NCBI RefSeq assembly: GCF_000423345.1
Contig: NZ_AUHU01000005.1
Coordinates: forward strand, 248,001-312,000
DNA length: 64,000 nucleotides
Origin: Marinimicrobium agarilyticum DSM 16975
GTDB lineage: Bacteria; Pseudomonadota; Gammaproteobacteria; Pseudomonadales; Cellvibrionaceae
Direction of reading: 5' to 3'
Shown in pieces: positions 1 to 8,541 of the stretch. Positions within the stretch are counted from its first letter, which is position 1. Each line of letters begins with the position of its first letter. The translations under genes and the position numbers were made by a program. The notes under the pieces are model-generated. The model worked only from the letters and a program-made list of their open reading frames with translations, ran no database searches and was not told where the DNA came from.

Positions 1-1106
1 TGTTGAAACTGGTCGAATTTGCTCTGCACCAGAAAGCCGCGTTCGCGGATCTGGTAGCGGTCAAGCTCGTTGACCAGTGCCGACTTTCCCACGCCGGAGT
101 AGCCATGCACCAGGCAGAATCGGGTGCGACCGGCCACGGCCTGCTCGAACAGGTCGAGCAGCTCCTGCAACTCTTGGTGTCGGCCGTAGAGTGCCTGGGG
201 CACCAGAAACCGCTGCAAGTGGTCTTTCTCGCCCAGGGCGAAGGGGAGCGGTGTTTGACCCTGGTGTATCGCCGTCAGGCATCGGCTGAGGTCATGTTGC
301 AGGCCCTCGCTGCTCTGGTAGCGCTCTTCCGGGGATTTGGAGAGCAGCTTCAGGATGATGGCGGAGACGGCTTCGGGGACCTCGGGGACCAGTGCCTCGG
401 GAGCCGAGGGCAGGCGACTGATGTGGTGGTGAACCCACTCCAGGGTGTTATTGGCGGCAAACGGGGGCCGGCCCGTGAGCAGCTCAAACAGCAGCACGCC
501 GAGTGAGTAGTAATCCGAGCGATAGTCCAGGCTGCGGTTCATGCGCCCGGTCTGCTCTGGTGAGATGTAGGCCAGCAGTTCCTCGAACTGGTCCGACAGC
601 TCGGTGGCCTGGCGCTCCTGGCCCAGCTCCGAGGCGATGCCGAAGCCGGTCAATGCCAGCTCCCCCGTGTGGGAGTCAAACAGCACGTTATGGGGGGTTA
701 TCGCCTTGTGGACGATTTCGCGGGCGTGCACCTCGCCCAGGGTGTGCACCAGGCTCCGGGCAATCTCCAGTACCCGGGTGACCGGCAAACGTCCGTTCTC
801 GGCCCGATTCAGCACGGTTGCCAAGGCGCTGTCGTAGTAGTCGGTGATGAGGGCCAGGTTGCCACTGCCGTGTGGAAGTATCTGGTGAATCTGGCGTACA
901 CCCGGTACGCCTTCCAGGCGGGCGGCAATGCTGGCTTCGTGACGAAGTGCGGCCGCCTGTTTGCGGTCCGGGTACTCGGCATCCAGGGTTTCAATGGTCA
1001 CTGTCGCGCCATCGGCATGGCGCCGGGCGCCATAGGCGACCCGGCCTGTATTGCGCCACAGACAGGAACGGATGGTGTAACCGGGTAGTTGAACGGTGCT
1101 TTGCAT
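1..1106 (-). CDS. Kinase-like/AAA multidomain signalling protein, N-terminal part (partial)
   Basis: The ATG is at 1106 and the frame stays open to the left edge, giving about 368 residues. The order is a protein-kinase fold (residues ~10-270) followed by an AAA-type ATPase with a clear Walker A (GYSGVGKS, ~332). This is the start of the large kinase/ATPase family that often ends in GAF and histidine-kinase domains, which would lie outside the window. Oddly, the kinase catalytic residues are gone: the VAIK lysine position reads VTIET (~34), the HRD-type motif reads HKAITPHN (usual HKDINPSN, ~131) and DFG reads TGFG (~150). The fold motif SDYYSLGVLLFELLTGRPPF is intact. The kinase part is therefore probably a pseudokinase acting as a scaffold or sensor, while the ATPase looks functional. 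The input signal is unknown. Confidence 0.85.
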   Translation of the reverse strand, partial: MQSTVQLPGYTIRSCLWRNTGRVAYGARRHADGATVTIETLDAEYPDRKQAAALRHEASIAARLEGVPGVRQIHQILPHGSGNLALITDYYDSALATVLNRAENGRLPVTRVLEIARSLVHTLGEVHAREIVHKAITPHNVLFDSHTGELALTGFGIASELGQERQATELSDQFEELLAYISPEQTGRMNRSLDYRSDYYSLGVLLFELLTGRPPFAANNTLEWVHHHISRLPSAPEALVPEVPEAVSAIILKLLSKSPEERYQSSEGLQHDLSRCLTAIHQGQTPLPFALGEKDHLQRFLVPQALYGRHQELQELLDLFEQAVAGRTRFCLVHGYSGVGKSALVNELDRYQIRERGFLVQSKFDQFQ

Positions 1107-1116
1107 CAGGGAGTCT

Positions 1117-1836
1117 TTAACCAGGGAACAATCGGGTAAAGGTTTCGCTGAAAGCCTCGCGGGCGTTGTCACGAACCGGTTCGCCGTGGCCGCAGAGGAC
1201 GTGTTTGAACGTTAGCGCTTTCAAACGCTGGAAGTCCTCGGCGCCGGGTTCTGCCGCCTGCAGCCACACCGGGCCGACATTGGCCGGGGTGAAAAAACCC
1301 ATGCCCTCCATTCGTTCGCGGCTGGCATCGCAAAAGTGCTCATCGGGGCTCAACCAGTTCTGCAGGGCGTCGCAGGCAATCAAAATACCGCCGTCCCTTT
1401 GCAGATGGAGAACCCCTTCGGGGATTTTGCTGGTCTCGAACTGAAACACTGAGGCGTCGCCAAGGGGGAGCTCGGATGTCTGCAGCGTTTGCGCACCGAG
1501 TTCAGGATCGGTTTCTAGGCCGGGCATCACCCAGTATTGGGCCTGGTAGCGATCGAGGTAAAACGCATCATCGCGCCCGTGCAGGGCCCCCAGACGAACG
1601 ACATCCGTGACCTTGCCCAGGCGTTCGAGTTGGGCGAGGCCCTCATCGCTGAGGCGAATGGAGTTGACGAGGATCAGCCGTTCGCCGTCCCGGATAATGG
1701 TCATGTTCCGGCTGAACTGCCAATCCAGATTCATCAGCACGGTTTCCATCGCACCGCTGACGAAAAATACATCGGAAAAAACCTCCTCGATGGCACCATG
1801 TGCCAGGGCGGGAGGGAAGGGGGTGAGCTGATCCAT
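1117..1836 (-). CDS. MBL-fold metallo-hydrolase-like protein (DUF4336-like)
   Basis: 239 residues with no signal peptide, so probably cytoplasmic. The pattern of beta-strands with NMTIIRDGERLILVNS near residues 45-60, LGALHGRDDAFYLDRY at ~82-97 and a terminal LCGHGEPV resembles metallo-beta-lactamase-fold proteins of the DUF4336 type. The canonical HxHxDH metal site is degenerate (HGRDD), so hydrolase activity is uncertain. It lies between the kinase-like gene and a gamma-glutamylcyclotransferase gene, all on the minus strand with short gaps, which suggests one transcript. No substrate can be named. Confidence 0.6.
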   Translation of the reverse strand: MDQLTPFPPALAHGAIEEVFSDVFFVSGAMETVLMNLDWQFSRNMTIIRDGERLILVNSIRLSDEGLAQLERLGKVTDVVRLGALHGRDDAFYLDRYQAQYWVMPGLETDPELGAQTLQTSELPLGDASVFQFETSKIPEGVLHLQRDGGILIACDALQNWLSPDEHFCDASRERMEGMGFFTPANVGPVWLQAAEPGAEDFQRLKALTFKHVLCGHGEPVRDNAREAFSETFTRLFPG

Positions 1837-1845
1837 GCGGACTCC

Positions 1846-2658
1846 TCAATTTTTATGATAGCTGTAGTGACCCACGTAACGGTATTCTTTGGCGTACTCG
1901 TGGAGATAGGTGTTGAGATATTGCTGTTGAGCCGGGTTCAGGCGATTGTTTCGAATATCGTCCACGGTTTCGTCGCCATTGCTGCTGTCCAGCCGCTTGA
2001 GGTGGAACAGCGTCATGTCCCTGCCACCGAAAAAGCTCTTTAGGTACTCGTGCAAGGGGCGTGCCCCTGACATATCAAACACGGCGCCTGCGAGTGCAGT
2101 ATAGTGAGGATGCTCGAGAAGCGCGTCCCGGTCAAAGGTCGGGTATTGCCCTTCGGGTGGCACGAATGCCGGATAGGACTCGGGCGAGTGGACCGGATGG
2201 TCGGCCAGAGCCTGGATGTAATCCTCATCCAGTTTCGCTTCTCGGGCCCCGGCCAGAACAATGTTCAGGTAGCGACGGCTGGGCAGGCGCTGGTTGTCGA
2301 TGAACTGAGGCATGCCGATATACGTGAGGGCCGGGACGCTCCGGCAGCTTCCTGCGCGATGGTCAGGCGATTCCACTTTCACCTCTATACGGTCATAGCC
2401 GTGGCCGTAGGCCTCGGCGGCATCCAGTTGTTCAAGGGCCTCATCGGCGCACTCGTGCAGTACGCCCAGGACCCTGTCCTCAGGGTTTCCGGTCCGCTCG
2501 ATATTGCCCACTCCTCCCTCATGCCGGAAAAAGTGCTGCACATTGAAGCGCAAGCGCCAGCCGGGTAGCTCGGCCCGGTGCGACGCCAGAGGCTCTACAC
2601 CCTTAGCTCTCAGCGAGAGTCTGCTCATGTTCGAGCCAAAACCGAAGTAGTGAAACAT
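1846..2658 (-). CDS. Gamma-glutamylcyclotransferase family protein
   Basis: 270 residues. The N-terminus MFHYFGFGSNM is the nucleotide-like loop typical of the GGCT/AIG2 fold, and LDAAEAYGHGYDRIEV (~95-110) carries the glutamate expected as the general acid/base. Family members form 5-oxoproline from gamma-glutamyl amines or peptides. The C-terminal ~90 residues go beyond the minimal fold. It sits 10 bp upstream of the MBL-fold gene in the same direction. The exact substrate is unknown. Confidence 0.75.
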   Translation of the reverse strand: MFHYFGFGSNMSRLSLRAKGVEPLASHRAELPGWRLRFNVQHFFRHEGGVGNIERTGNPEDRVLGVLHECADEALEQLDAAEAYGHGYDRIEVKVESPDHRAGSCRSVPALTYIGMPQFIDNQRLPSRRYLNIVLAGAREAKLDEDYIQALADHPVHSPESYPAFVPPEGQYPTFDRDALLEHPHYTALAGAVFDMSGARPLHEYLKSFFGGRDMTLFHLKRLDSSNGDETVDDIRNNRLNPAQQQYLNTYLHEYAKEYRYVGHYSYHKN

Positions 2659-2832
2659 AACGAAAGTAGTGATACGTGACCAAAGTAGCGAAGCATACCG
2701 CAGAAGGCCGGGGCTATCAGCTAAATATCGCAGCTCCCGCGCGTCGCTACTGCCGTCGATAACTCGACCTCAGGCGCTCCATGTTGGCACCAGATTACTC
2801 TTTTGGCCGTCGTATTTCTATAGCCACGCATC

Positions 2833-2854
2833 GGCGGGAGGCGACATTCCCGCC
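2833..2854 (-). terminator. Hairpin downstream of the phosphoesterase gene
   Basis: A 7-bp GGCGGGA/TCCCGCC stem lies 12 bp past the stop of the minus-strand phosphoesterase gene. There is no T-run on that strand, so it may stabilise the 3' end rather than terminate by itself. Confidence 0.3.
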
Positions 2855-2865
2855 GGTGGGGCGGC

Positions 2866-5800
2866 TCATCCGTGTCGGGGGAAGTCCTTATCGTAGGGGA
2901 CGGCGAGTTCCGGTGCGCTCTTGCGAGGCTGAGGCTCGGTCAGCACGGCTTCAAAGGTGGGCACGTCGGTGATCCGGTCCCCAAGGCCCCAGGTCTCCCG
3001 GGGAACGCCGTACCAGTCGAGCAGTGTGGCGGCGAAAGAGGTGGAATCAAAGCTCTGGCCGTTGTCGCCGCGCAGAACGGTCTGGGGTTTGATCCAGGGG
3101 GAGGCGAATACCGCCGGTACCCTCGGGCCCATGATGTCGAACTCAAACCCATCCGCGACGTCGTGGGGCCAGGGTTTGCGGGCATAGGGCGGTGGCATAT
3201 GGTCGAACAGGCCGCCGTTTTTGTCGAAGGTCACCACCAGCAGCGTTTTCGCCCATACCTTCTCATCGCGGCTGAGGGCTTCGTAGATGTCGTTGAGCGC
3301 CCGCTCGGCGGGCACGACAGAGTTGATACCGCTGGCCGAGGAGCCCGGGTGATAGGACGTGCAGCCTTCACCGACCCAGGCCGGTTCCAGGTAGCTGAAG
3401 CGGGGCAGGGCATCCGCTTTTACATCGTCGTAGAACTGCTGCAGCGGGGCGATCCAGGGGGAGTTGGGCAGGGTGCGGTCGGTTTTCGCCGCCAATACCG
3501 CTTTGGCCCAGGCGGCATCCACCTCGGGGATCTGACCCTTGAGGTAAAGCTGGTAGGTGAACACCGCTTTTTCCCACAGGATGCTGTAGTAGATTTTCCA
3601 ATCCCGATGGCCGTGGTTCCAGAGGGTTTTCCAGAGTGACTGTCGGTGGGCGGCGTCCGGCCAGTCCCGGTAGGCGTTGCCTCCCTCCCAGGTGCCCAGG
3701 CGGTTATAGGCGGAGCCGCTGACGGAGAAGCCGCGATTGATATCGGTGCCCCCGGGCACTGAGCCGAACCAGTCATCACTTACGGCGAATGCCTGGGCGA
3801 GGCCATTGAGCACCGTCAGTTGTTGCGGGGTAAAGCTCGAGAGCACTGCGGCGGTGTTCTGGTTCCAGGCGAAGCCGTCCATGGTGGCGGGCTGTTTCTG
3901 TGCGTAGCCCTCGTAGCCATGGAACATCTGCATCAAGATGTCGCTGTTGTCGTGCCAGGGGTCCTGGGCCGGGCCGCCGAGCACAAACTCGTTGCTCAGG
4001 TGGCCTCCCATGTATTGGCTCACAAATGCCGCCTGGCCATCCGGCAGAGGATTGCTCATGGACGGATCGAGGCCACGGAAGCCGTCCGGGTGCGGGCCGA
4101 CCCAGTTCAGGCCATCTTGCTGGCCTCGGGTGTAGAGCCAGCCCAGCACATTGTCGAAGGACCGACTTTCCAGCATGAGATAGACCACATGCTCGATCTT
4201 CTCGCGCATGAAGCCGAGGGTGCCGGGCGTTTTGGCCAGAGGCTGATCGACGGCTTGGCTCGGTGACACGCCCATGAGGGTCGATTGCCGCTCAAAACCC
4301 GCGGGCAGTGGTGCAGTGTTGATTGGTTCGCCCCCCAGAGGGTCGGCGTTGCGCGGGTCAAAGGCCCAAATTCGACAACCCGCTGAGGGCGCCTCGGGCT
4401 TCCAGGTCACGAGGTGTTTCCCGATCACCGCCATGGCATCGCTCTGGTCGATCCCGCTCCAGGTGCCTTCCTGTAGCGTGGGAAGCGCCAGCGGCGGTGT
4501 CGATTGCGGGTCAAAACTCCAGACCCGGAAATGGGCGCCTTTGCGATCCAGTACGACGTTGCCGATGGGGTACAGCTCGCGGTCGGCGGCAATATCCCGA
4601 AAGCCGCCGCTTTCAAAATTCCCGGCGGAAAGACAATCGTATTCGGCGTCCGGGTCGAAATTCCAGAGTTGATAGCTGCGACGTCCGGCCGCGGGGATGA
4701 TGCTGAGCACATAACCCGGCAGGCCGATCAGTTCGATCTGTTCGAAGCTGGCGCCGAAGTTGGGGCGGTAATCGCCGAAGAATTTTTCTTTCTTCCAACG
4801 GCCGTAGGTGACCGTCCTCTCTGCCAGCGGGTTGCCGCTGTCCCGGTCGAATTGGATGACCCGGTAGTGAATCACCGGGTCATCCGCGGTGGGCGCAGTC
4901 CAGTCCACCAGGTAACCGCCGACTTGCATCAGCCGGTGATTGACCGCAAAGCTGGCTTGCGGGTCCATTGGCACCTCGGCAAAGGCCTCGGGTGCCCGGG
5001 CGTTGAAGGCGTAAGACGCGTAGTGGTCGGAGTCGGGCTGCCGGCTGAGAACAAAAGTCTCGGCCGTGGATTGCGCAACCGTGGGCGTGAATTGGTTATT
5101 GTCGAGACTGAACTCCTGATTCTGCTCCTTCATGATCGCCAGGAGAGTGTCGATTTTATCCTTTCGTACGGAGCCCGTTGTCGGGTCCCAACCCCATTTT
5201 TCCCTCAACCCGGCCAGTACGCGGTAGGGATCATGATCGGGGTGCTCGGACATGTGAGCCTGCCAACCGGCCGCGATCAGATCCTGACACATGACGTTGA
5301 TCGGAGGCGGGTAGTCGCCGTTGGGTTTGGTGGCATCGCTTAGCGGCAGGTCGGTGTCATACAGGTATTCGCTGGGGTGGTTGGCGCACAATACCCAGGT
5401 TTGCGCTGAAGGTGCGCCGGTGCCGTCCTCAAGGATCGACAGTGGCACAATATTCAGAACGGCCGGTGTTGTTTCCAGGTTGAAGGCTTGCGCCAACCAC
5501 TCATGAACCGGTTCGCCATAGGCCACGACCGGCTGAGTCAGGGTGCGGTGGGTTTCCTCCAGCGGGCGCAGAAAGTTCTGCAACTGCGCTTTGGCGTAGG
5601 GAATGAAGTCTTCATTGTAGTCACTGAGCGCCTCGCCGGCACCGCCGGGAGCGGCTACCGGAGCCACATCCACAATACGTTCGACGGCCGTGTTGTGAGT
5701 GCCGTTGAAGCCGTTTTGTGCCAACAGACACTCCCAGCGTCGGTTGGTGGGGGAGTAGAGATAATCTTTGTACGTAAAGGTTTCCAGAGGCGGGAAATGC

Positions 5801-6177
5801 AATAGCTGAATGGATTTGACGTTCGCCATTGCCAGGCCGAACGGCAGTAAAAACTCCCAGTCCTTGCGGGCCGAGTAAGGGATGTTATCGTAATAACTGG
5901 CCATCGCCAGTTTGCCCGCCGCGATATATTGCGGGATCAGGGTCTCGTAAGCGGAAACGTCGTCACAGGGGCTGGTGATTTTCAGTCGGTACTCGCCATT
6001 TCCGTTGCGGTACGCCTGTGCCCAGGACCCGAAATAACAATCGCGTTGCAGCGTCTGACTTAATACGAAGGTGATGGCATCTTCTAGGCGGGGGCTGTCT
6101 TTCCCAAACCGAAACAGACCTTCGATATCGTGATAATAACCCAGCGCAATATCGATACTGCTGCATTTTTTATTCAT
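2866..6177 (-). CDS. Very large phosphoesterase/phospholipase C-family protein
   Basis: 1103 residues. The C-terminal ~440 residues belong to the alkaline-phosphatase-like Phosphoesterase family (phospholipase C / AcpA type). The motif VVYLMLESRSFDNVLGWLY at ~660-680 corresponds to the family's MxENRSFD box, here with Ser in place of Asn. GGTDINRGFSVSGSAYN follows at ~800, and the segments HNDSD, TFDKNGGLFDHMPPPY and MGPRVPAVFASPWI are also family-like. The N-terminal ~640 residues are not recognised, and residues ~490-640 contain a repeated W-x-FDP motif (WNFDP, WSFDP, WAFDP) that could form a propeller-like module. No signal peptide is visible at the chosen ATG, although most relatives are exported. 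Hydrolysis of a phosphodiester or phosphomonoester is expected; the substrate is unknown. Confidence 0.75.
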   Translation of the reverse strand: MNKKCSSIDIALGYYHDIEGLFRFGKDSPRLEDAITFVLSQTLQRDCYFGSWAQAYRNGNGEYRLKITSPCDDVSAYETLIPQYIAAGKLAMASYYDNIPYSARKDWEFLLPFGLAMANVKSIQLLHFPPLETFTYKDYLYSPTNRRWECLLAQNGFNGTHNTAVERIVDVAPVAAPGGAGEALSDYNEDFIPYAKAQLQNFLRPLEETHRTLTQPVVAYGEPVHEWLAQAFNLETTPAVLNIVPLSILEDGTGAPSAQTWVLCANHPSEYLYDTDLPLSDATKPNGDYPPPINVMCQDLIAAGWQAHMSEHPDHDPYRVLAGLREKWGWDPTTGSVRKDKIDTLLAIMKEQNQEFSLDNNQFTPTVAQSTAETFVLSRQPDSDHYASYAFNARAPEAFAEVPMDPQASFAVNHRLMQVGGYLVDWTAPTADDPVIHYRVIQFDRDSGNPLAERTVTYGRWKKEKFFGDYRPNFGASFEQIELIGLPGYVLSIIPAAGRRSYQLWNFDPDAEYDCLSAGNFESGGFRDIAADRELYPIGNVVLDRKGAHFRVWSFDPQSTPPLALPTLQEGTWSGIDQSDAMAVIGKHLVTWKPEAPSAGCRIWAFDPRNADPLGGEPINTAPLPAGFERQSTLMGVSPSQAVDQPLAKTPGTLGFMREKIEHVVYLMLESRSFDNVLGWLYTRGQQDGLNWVGPHPDGFRGLDPSMSNPLPDGQAAFVSQYMGGHLSNEFVLGGPAQDPWHDNSDILMQMFHGYEGYAQKQPATMDGFAWNQNTAAVLSSFTPQQLTVLNGLAQAFAVSDDWFGSVPGGTDINRGFSVSGSAYNRLGTWEGGNAYRDWPDAAHRQSLWKTLWNHGHRDWKIYYSILWEKAVFTYQLYLKGQIPEVDAAWAKAVLAAKTDRTLPNSPWIAPLQQFYDDVKADALPRFSYLEPAWVGEGCTSYHPGSSASGINSVVPAERALNDIYEALSRDEKVWAKTLLVVTFDKNGGLFDHMPPPYARKPWPHDVADGFEFDIMGPRVPAVFASPWIKPQTVLRGDNGQSFDSTSFAATLLDWYGVPRETWGLGDRITDVPTFEAVLTEPQPRKSAPELAVPYDKDFPRHG

Positions 6178-6289
6178 TGTCAGGCCTCATCAAAACCGTC
6201 TGTCGTTAATGTCAGGTGGGCAGTATGATGTGGCCCAAGAATAGATGCCAGTGATTCGTTTGTCGGGGTCGACAACCTGTAGGCCCGTT

Positions 6290-6661
6290 TTATCCTCTAC
6301 CGCTCGCGCGCAAGCGTCGAGCCACCCAGGCGTGGTACCAGCGGGATAACAAACCGCGAATGCCGGGTAGTCCGATCAGCTAAGCCAGGGGGCGTAACAG
6401 CCAGGTTCGCCGCATCAACAGAATGTAGGCATCCAGTTCCCGGTGTATTTTTCCCTCGGCATCGCGCACATGCAGTTCGCGCAAAGCGCGTTCGGGGTCT
6501 ATACCCATTTGCTCCAGCTCGGAGTCACGGCCGGTAATGTCGACCCACTGTACGGATTCTCCGGCCTTGCCCGCCATGCGTTCGTAGCGTCGCCGGTCAG
6601 CGCGGCAACGGGGGCAGGCGCCGTCGTAGTAAACGATCAAGTGCTCTGTGGGGGTGCTCAT
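6290..6661 (-). pseudogene. DCC-family (DUF393) thiol oxidoreductase-like gene interrupted by an amber codon
   Basis: Translation from the ATG at 6661 gives YYDGACPRCRADRR near the N-terminus (the DxxCxxC-type DCC motif) and WVDITGRD, typical of the DUF393 family, but stops at TAG (6382-6380) after 93 residues (...LLRPLA). Past this codon the same frame stays open for 29 more codons to TAA at 6292-6290 and reads LIGLPGIRGLLSRWYHAWVA followed by an Arg-rich end. That is the normal C-terminus of the family, where the residue after PLA is usually Trp, so TGG to TAG is the likely change. Either this is a recent nonsense mutation or sequencing error, or the short form is made. It is divergent from the serine hydrolase gene. 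Confidence 0.75.
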
Positions 6662-6770
6662 TTTTCGGAACCTGTCTGTTGCTGAGCTTTAATGGACGCC
6701 CTGGCTAACGTATCTCCCGTATAGAAGGTAACATAGCAACTTGACGCTAATACAGTGACTGGAGCTACTG

Positions 6771-8084
6771 ATGAAAATATTGAATATCGGTTGGGTATGG
6801 GGACTTACGGCCTTGCTGGCAGTGGGCTGTACGAATATAGCCCCGTCCGAGGGCTTTGATTATCCGTCGGACATTGCTCAGGTGGGAGCTGATCCGGTCA
6901 AAGCGCAGGAGATTGACGCTCTGTTGCAATCCTTTGTGGACGAGCAGAAAGCCAACAGTGTGGTGGCGTTTGTGGCCCGCGATGGCAAGGTGCTGTATCT
7001 GGATGCGTTTGGTTGGAGAGACCTTGAAGAGGGCGTACCAGCCAGCGTCGATGACTACTACGCGCTCTTCTCCCAAACCAAGGCTGTGACGACCGTGGCG
7101 TTTATGACACTGGTGGAGAAGGGGCTGGTGGATATCCATGACCCGGTCTCAAAGTACTTCCCCGGTATTCCGGACCAGGTGATTACCGAACTCAATGATG
7201 ACGGCACCTACGAAACCCGCCCCGTTGAAACCCCGATGACCTTCGTCCACCTGATGGCTCACACCTCGGGGCTGGATGCCGGGTTGGCGGCAGACCTTCG
7301 GCGTCAGAAAACTGGTCGGTCCATGGGCTTTATCGGGTTCGGGGGTGAAGAGCCCGATTTTACCCCCATAGGGCAGCACACGGCCGGCGGGGATTATCAC
7401 TCCGAATATCTTGAACAGGAAATGCTGGCTCTGGCGCAATACCCGCTGGGCTTTGAGCCCGGAACGCAGTGGCACTATCACCCGAGTACCAACATGCTGG
7501 GGTATATGATCGAGCGTATTTCGGGTCAGTCGCTGCGCGATTACGTTAAGGAGAACGTGCTGGATCCGTTGGGCATGAAGGACACGGACTGGTTCCACGC
7601 GCCAGAGGCGTATGACCGCTTCGTAAAACCCTATCGCGCCTTGGAGGGTGAACTGGTGCCGGGTACAGAGGTGTACATCAAAGGCGCACTGAACGAACAG
7701 CAGAGTTACGCCGAGGGCGCCATTGGCCTGAACGGGCCGATTGAAGACTATGCCAAGTTCTGTCAGATGCTGCTGAACAAAGGGGAGTTCAACGGCGTGC
7801 GAATTCTGGAACCGGAAACCGTTGAGCTGATGACAACAGTGAACCGCCTGCCCGAGGAAAGCCAACCCTTTGAGTTTGGTTTGGGGTTTGAACTGTTTAA
7901 CGCCGACAAGGAGCCAGTGCCGGCAGTGTCCAGCTCGGCTTATGCCTGGGGCGGGCTATTGGGGACCGCGTACATCATCGATCCGGAGAACAATATGATC
8001 GCGCTGTTTTACCGGAATATGTACGAGCGCGAGGAACTGTACCCGCAGTTTCTGGAAAAAGCGTACGAGTTGATCGAAAAATAA
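6771..8084 (+). CDS. Serine hydrolase / class C beta-lactamase-like lipoprotein
   Basis: 437 residues with a lipoprotein-type signal (…ALLAVGC, Cys ~21), so probably membrane-anchored in the periplasm. The SxxK nucleophile motif appears as SQTK in YYALFSQTKAVTTVAF (~102), and YHPSTNMLGYMIE (~240) matches the Tyr-containing second motif. This is the beta-lactamase-fold family that also contains esterases and D-aminopeptidases; there is nothing to show that it degrades antibiotics. GGAG precedes the ATG at good spacing. The gene is monocistronic, with a hairpin just after the stop. Confidence 0.8.
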   Translation: MKILNIGWVWGLTALLAVGCTNIAPSEGFDYPSDIAQVGADPVKAQEIDALLQSFVDEQKANSVVAFVARDGKVLYLDAFGWRDLEEGVPASVDDYYALFSQTKAVTTVAFMTLVEKGLVDIHDPVSKYFPGIPDQVITELNDDGTYETRPVETPMTFVHLMAHTSGLDAGLAADLRRQKTGRSMGFIGFGGEEPDFTPIGQHTAGGDYHSEYLEQEMLALAQYPLGFEPGTQWHYHPSTNMLGYMIERISGQSLRDYVKENVLDPLGMKDTDWFHAPEAYDRFVKPYRALEGELVPGTEVYIKGALNEQQSYAEGAIGLNGPIEDYAKFCQMLLNKGEFNGVRILEPETVELMTTVNRLPEESQPFEFGLGFELFNADKEPVPAVSSSAYAWGGLLGTAYIIDPENNMIALFYRNMYEREELYPQFLEKAYELIEK

Positions 8085-8097
8085 GAACTTTCAGGAC

Positions 8098-8127
8098 CGT
8101 GGCCAAGGCGACGATCGTTTGGCCACG
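8098..8127 (+). terminator. Hairpin after the serine hydrolase gene
   Basis: A 9-bp inverted repeat, CGTGGCCAA/TTGGCCACG, begins 14 bp after the stop and is followed by a pyrimidine-rich stretch (ATTTCTCTCC). It is probably a weak intrinsic terminator. Confidence 0.45.
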
Positions 8128-8222
8128 ATTTCTCTCCTCTCTGTAATATCACGGTAACAACGATTGTTCATTCTCTATGGGTTGTGATTTGCGCCACTGC
8201 GCTGACACCGAAGGAGGGCAAA

Positions 8223-8513
8223 ATGAGTGTGCTGTTGGTGACATATGATTTCAAGAATAGAGATGACACCTACTTCGAGCTGATGCGGCGGATCAAGGCC
8301 TATAACTGGGCCAGGCTGTCGGATTCCAGCTATGCCATCGATACCGAGCAGAGTCCTTGCGAGGTTTATACCACCATGAAGGATCTGGTGGACGGTGGGG
8401 ATAACCTCTACGTGACTGTGCTGACCCGGCCCTACTATGGCTTTGGCCCGGAGGAGGTCAACCAGTGGCTCTCCGAGCGACTGGCCCTCCCTCATAAGCA
8501 GCGGGCCTGTTAG
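8223..8513 (+). CDS. Small Cas2/SinR-like protein of unknown function
   Basis: 96 residues. The start is set at the ATG preceded by AAGGAGG at ideal spacing; an upstream in-frame start would be longer but lacks such a site. The N-terminus MSVLLVTYDF and the beta-alpha-beta spacing (KAYNWARLSDSSYAI ... DNLYVTVL) resemble the small ferredoxin-fold proteins related to Cas2 and SinR-family proteins. No CRISPR array or other cas gene is nearby, so it is not evidence for an adaptation module. It is convergent with the alpha-2-macroglobulin gene. Confidence 0.7.
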   Translation: MSVLLVTYDFKNRDDTYFELMRRIKAYNWARLSDSSYAIDTEQSPCEVYTTMKDLVDGGDNLYVTVLTRPYYGFGPEEVNQWLSERLALPHKQRAC

Positions 8514-8526
8514 ACCACCCGCTGCT
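8497..8526. terminator. Shared hairpin between convergent genes
   Basis: A 9-bp stem AGCAGCGGG/CCCGCTGCT overlaps the stop of the small Cas2-like gene and ends 16 bp before the 3' end of the alpha-2-macroglobulin gene. It may serve both directions, but T-runs are lacking. Confidence 0.35.
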
Positions 8527-8541
8527 GTCTGGAGCGCTGGC

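Noticed and set aside
8223-8513. Evidence for a CRISPR adaptation module
   Set aside because: Only a Cas2-like fold flavour is seen; no cas1 or repeat array is nearby.
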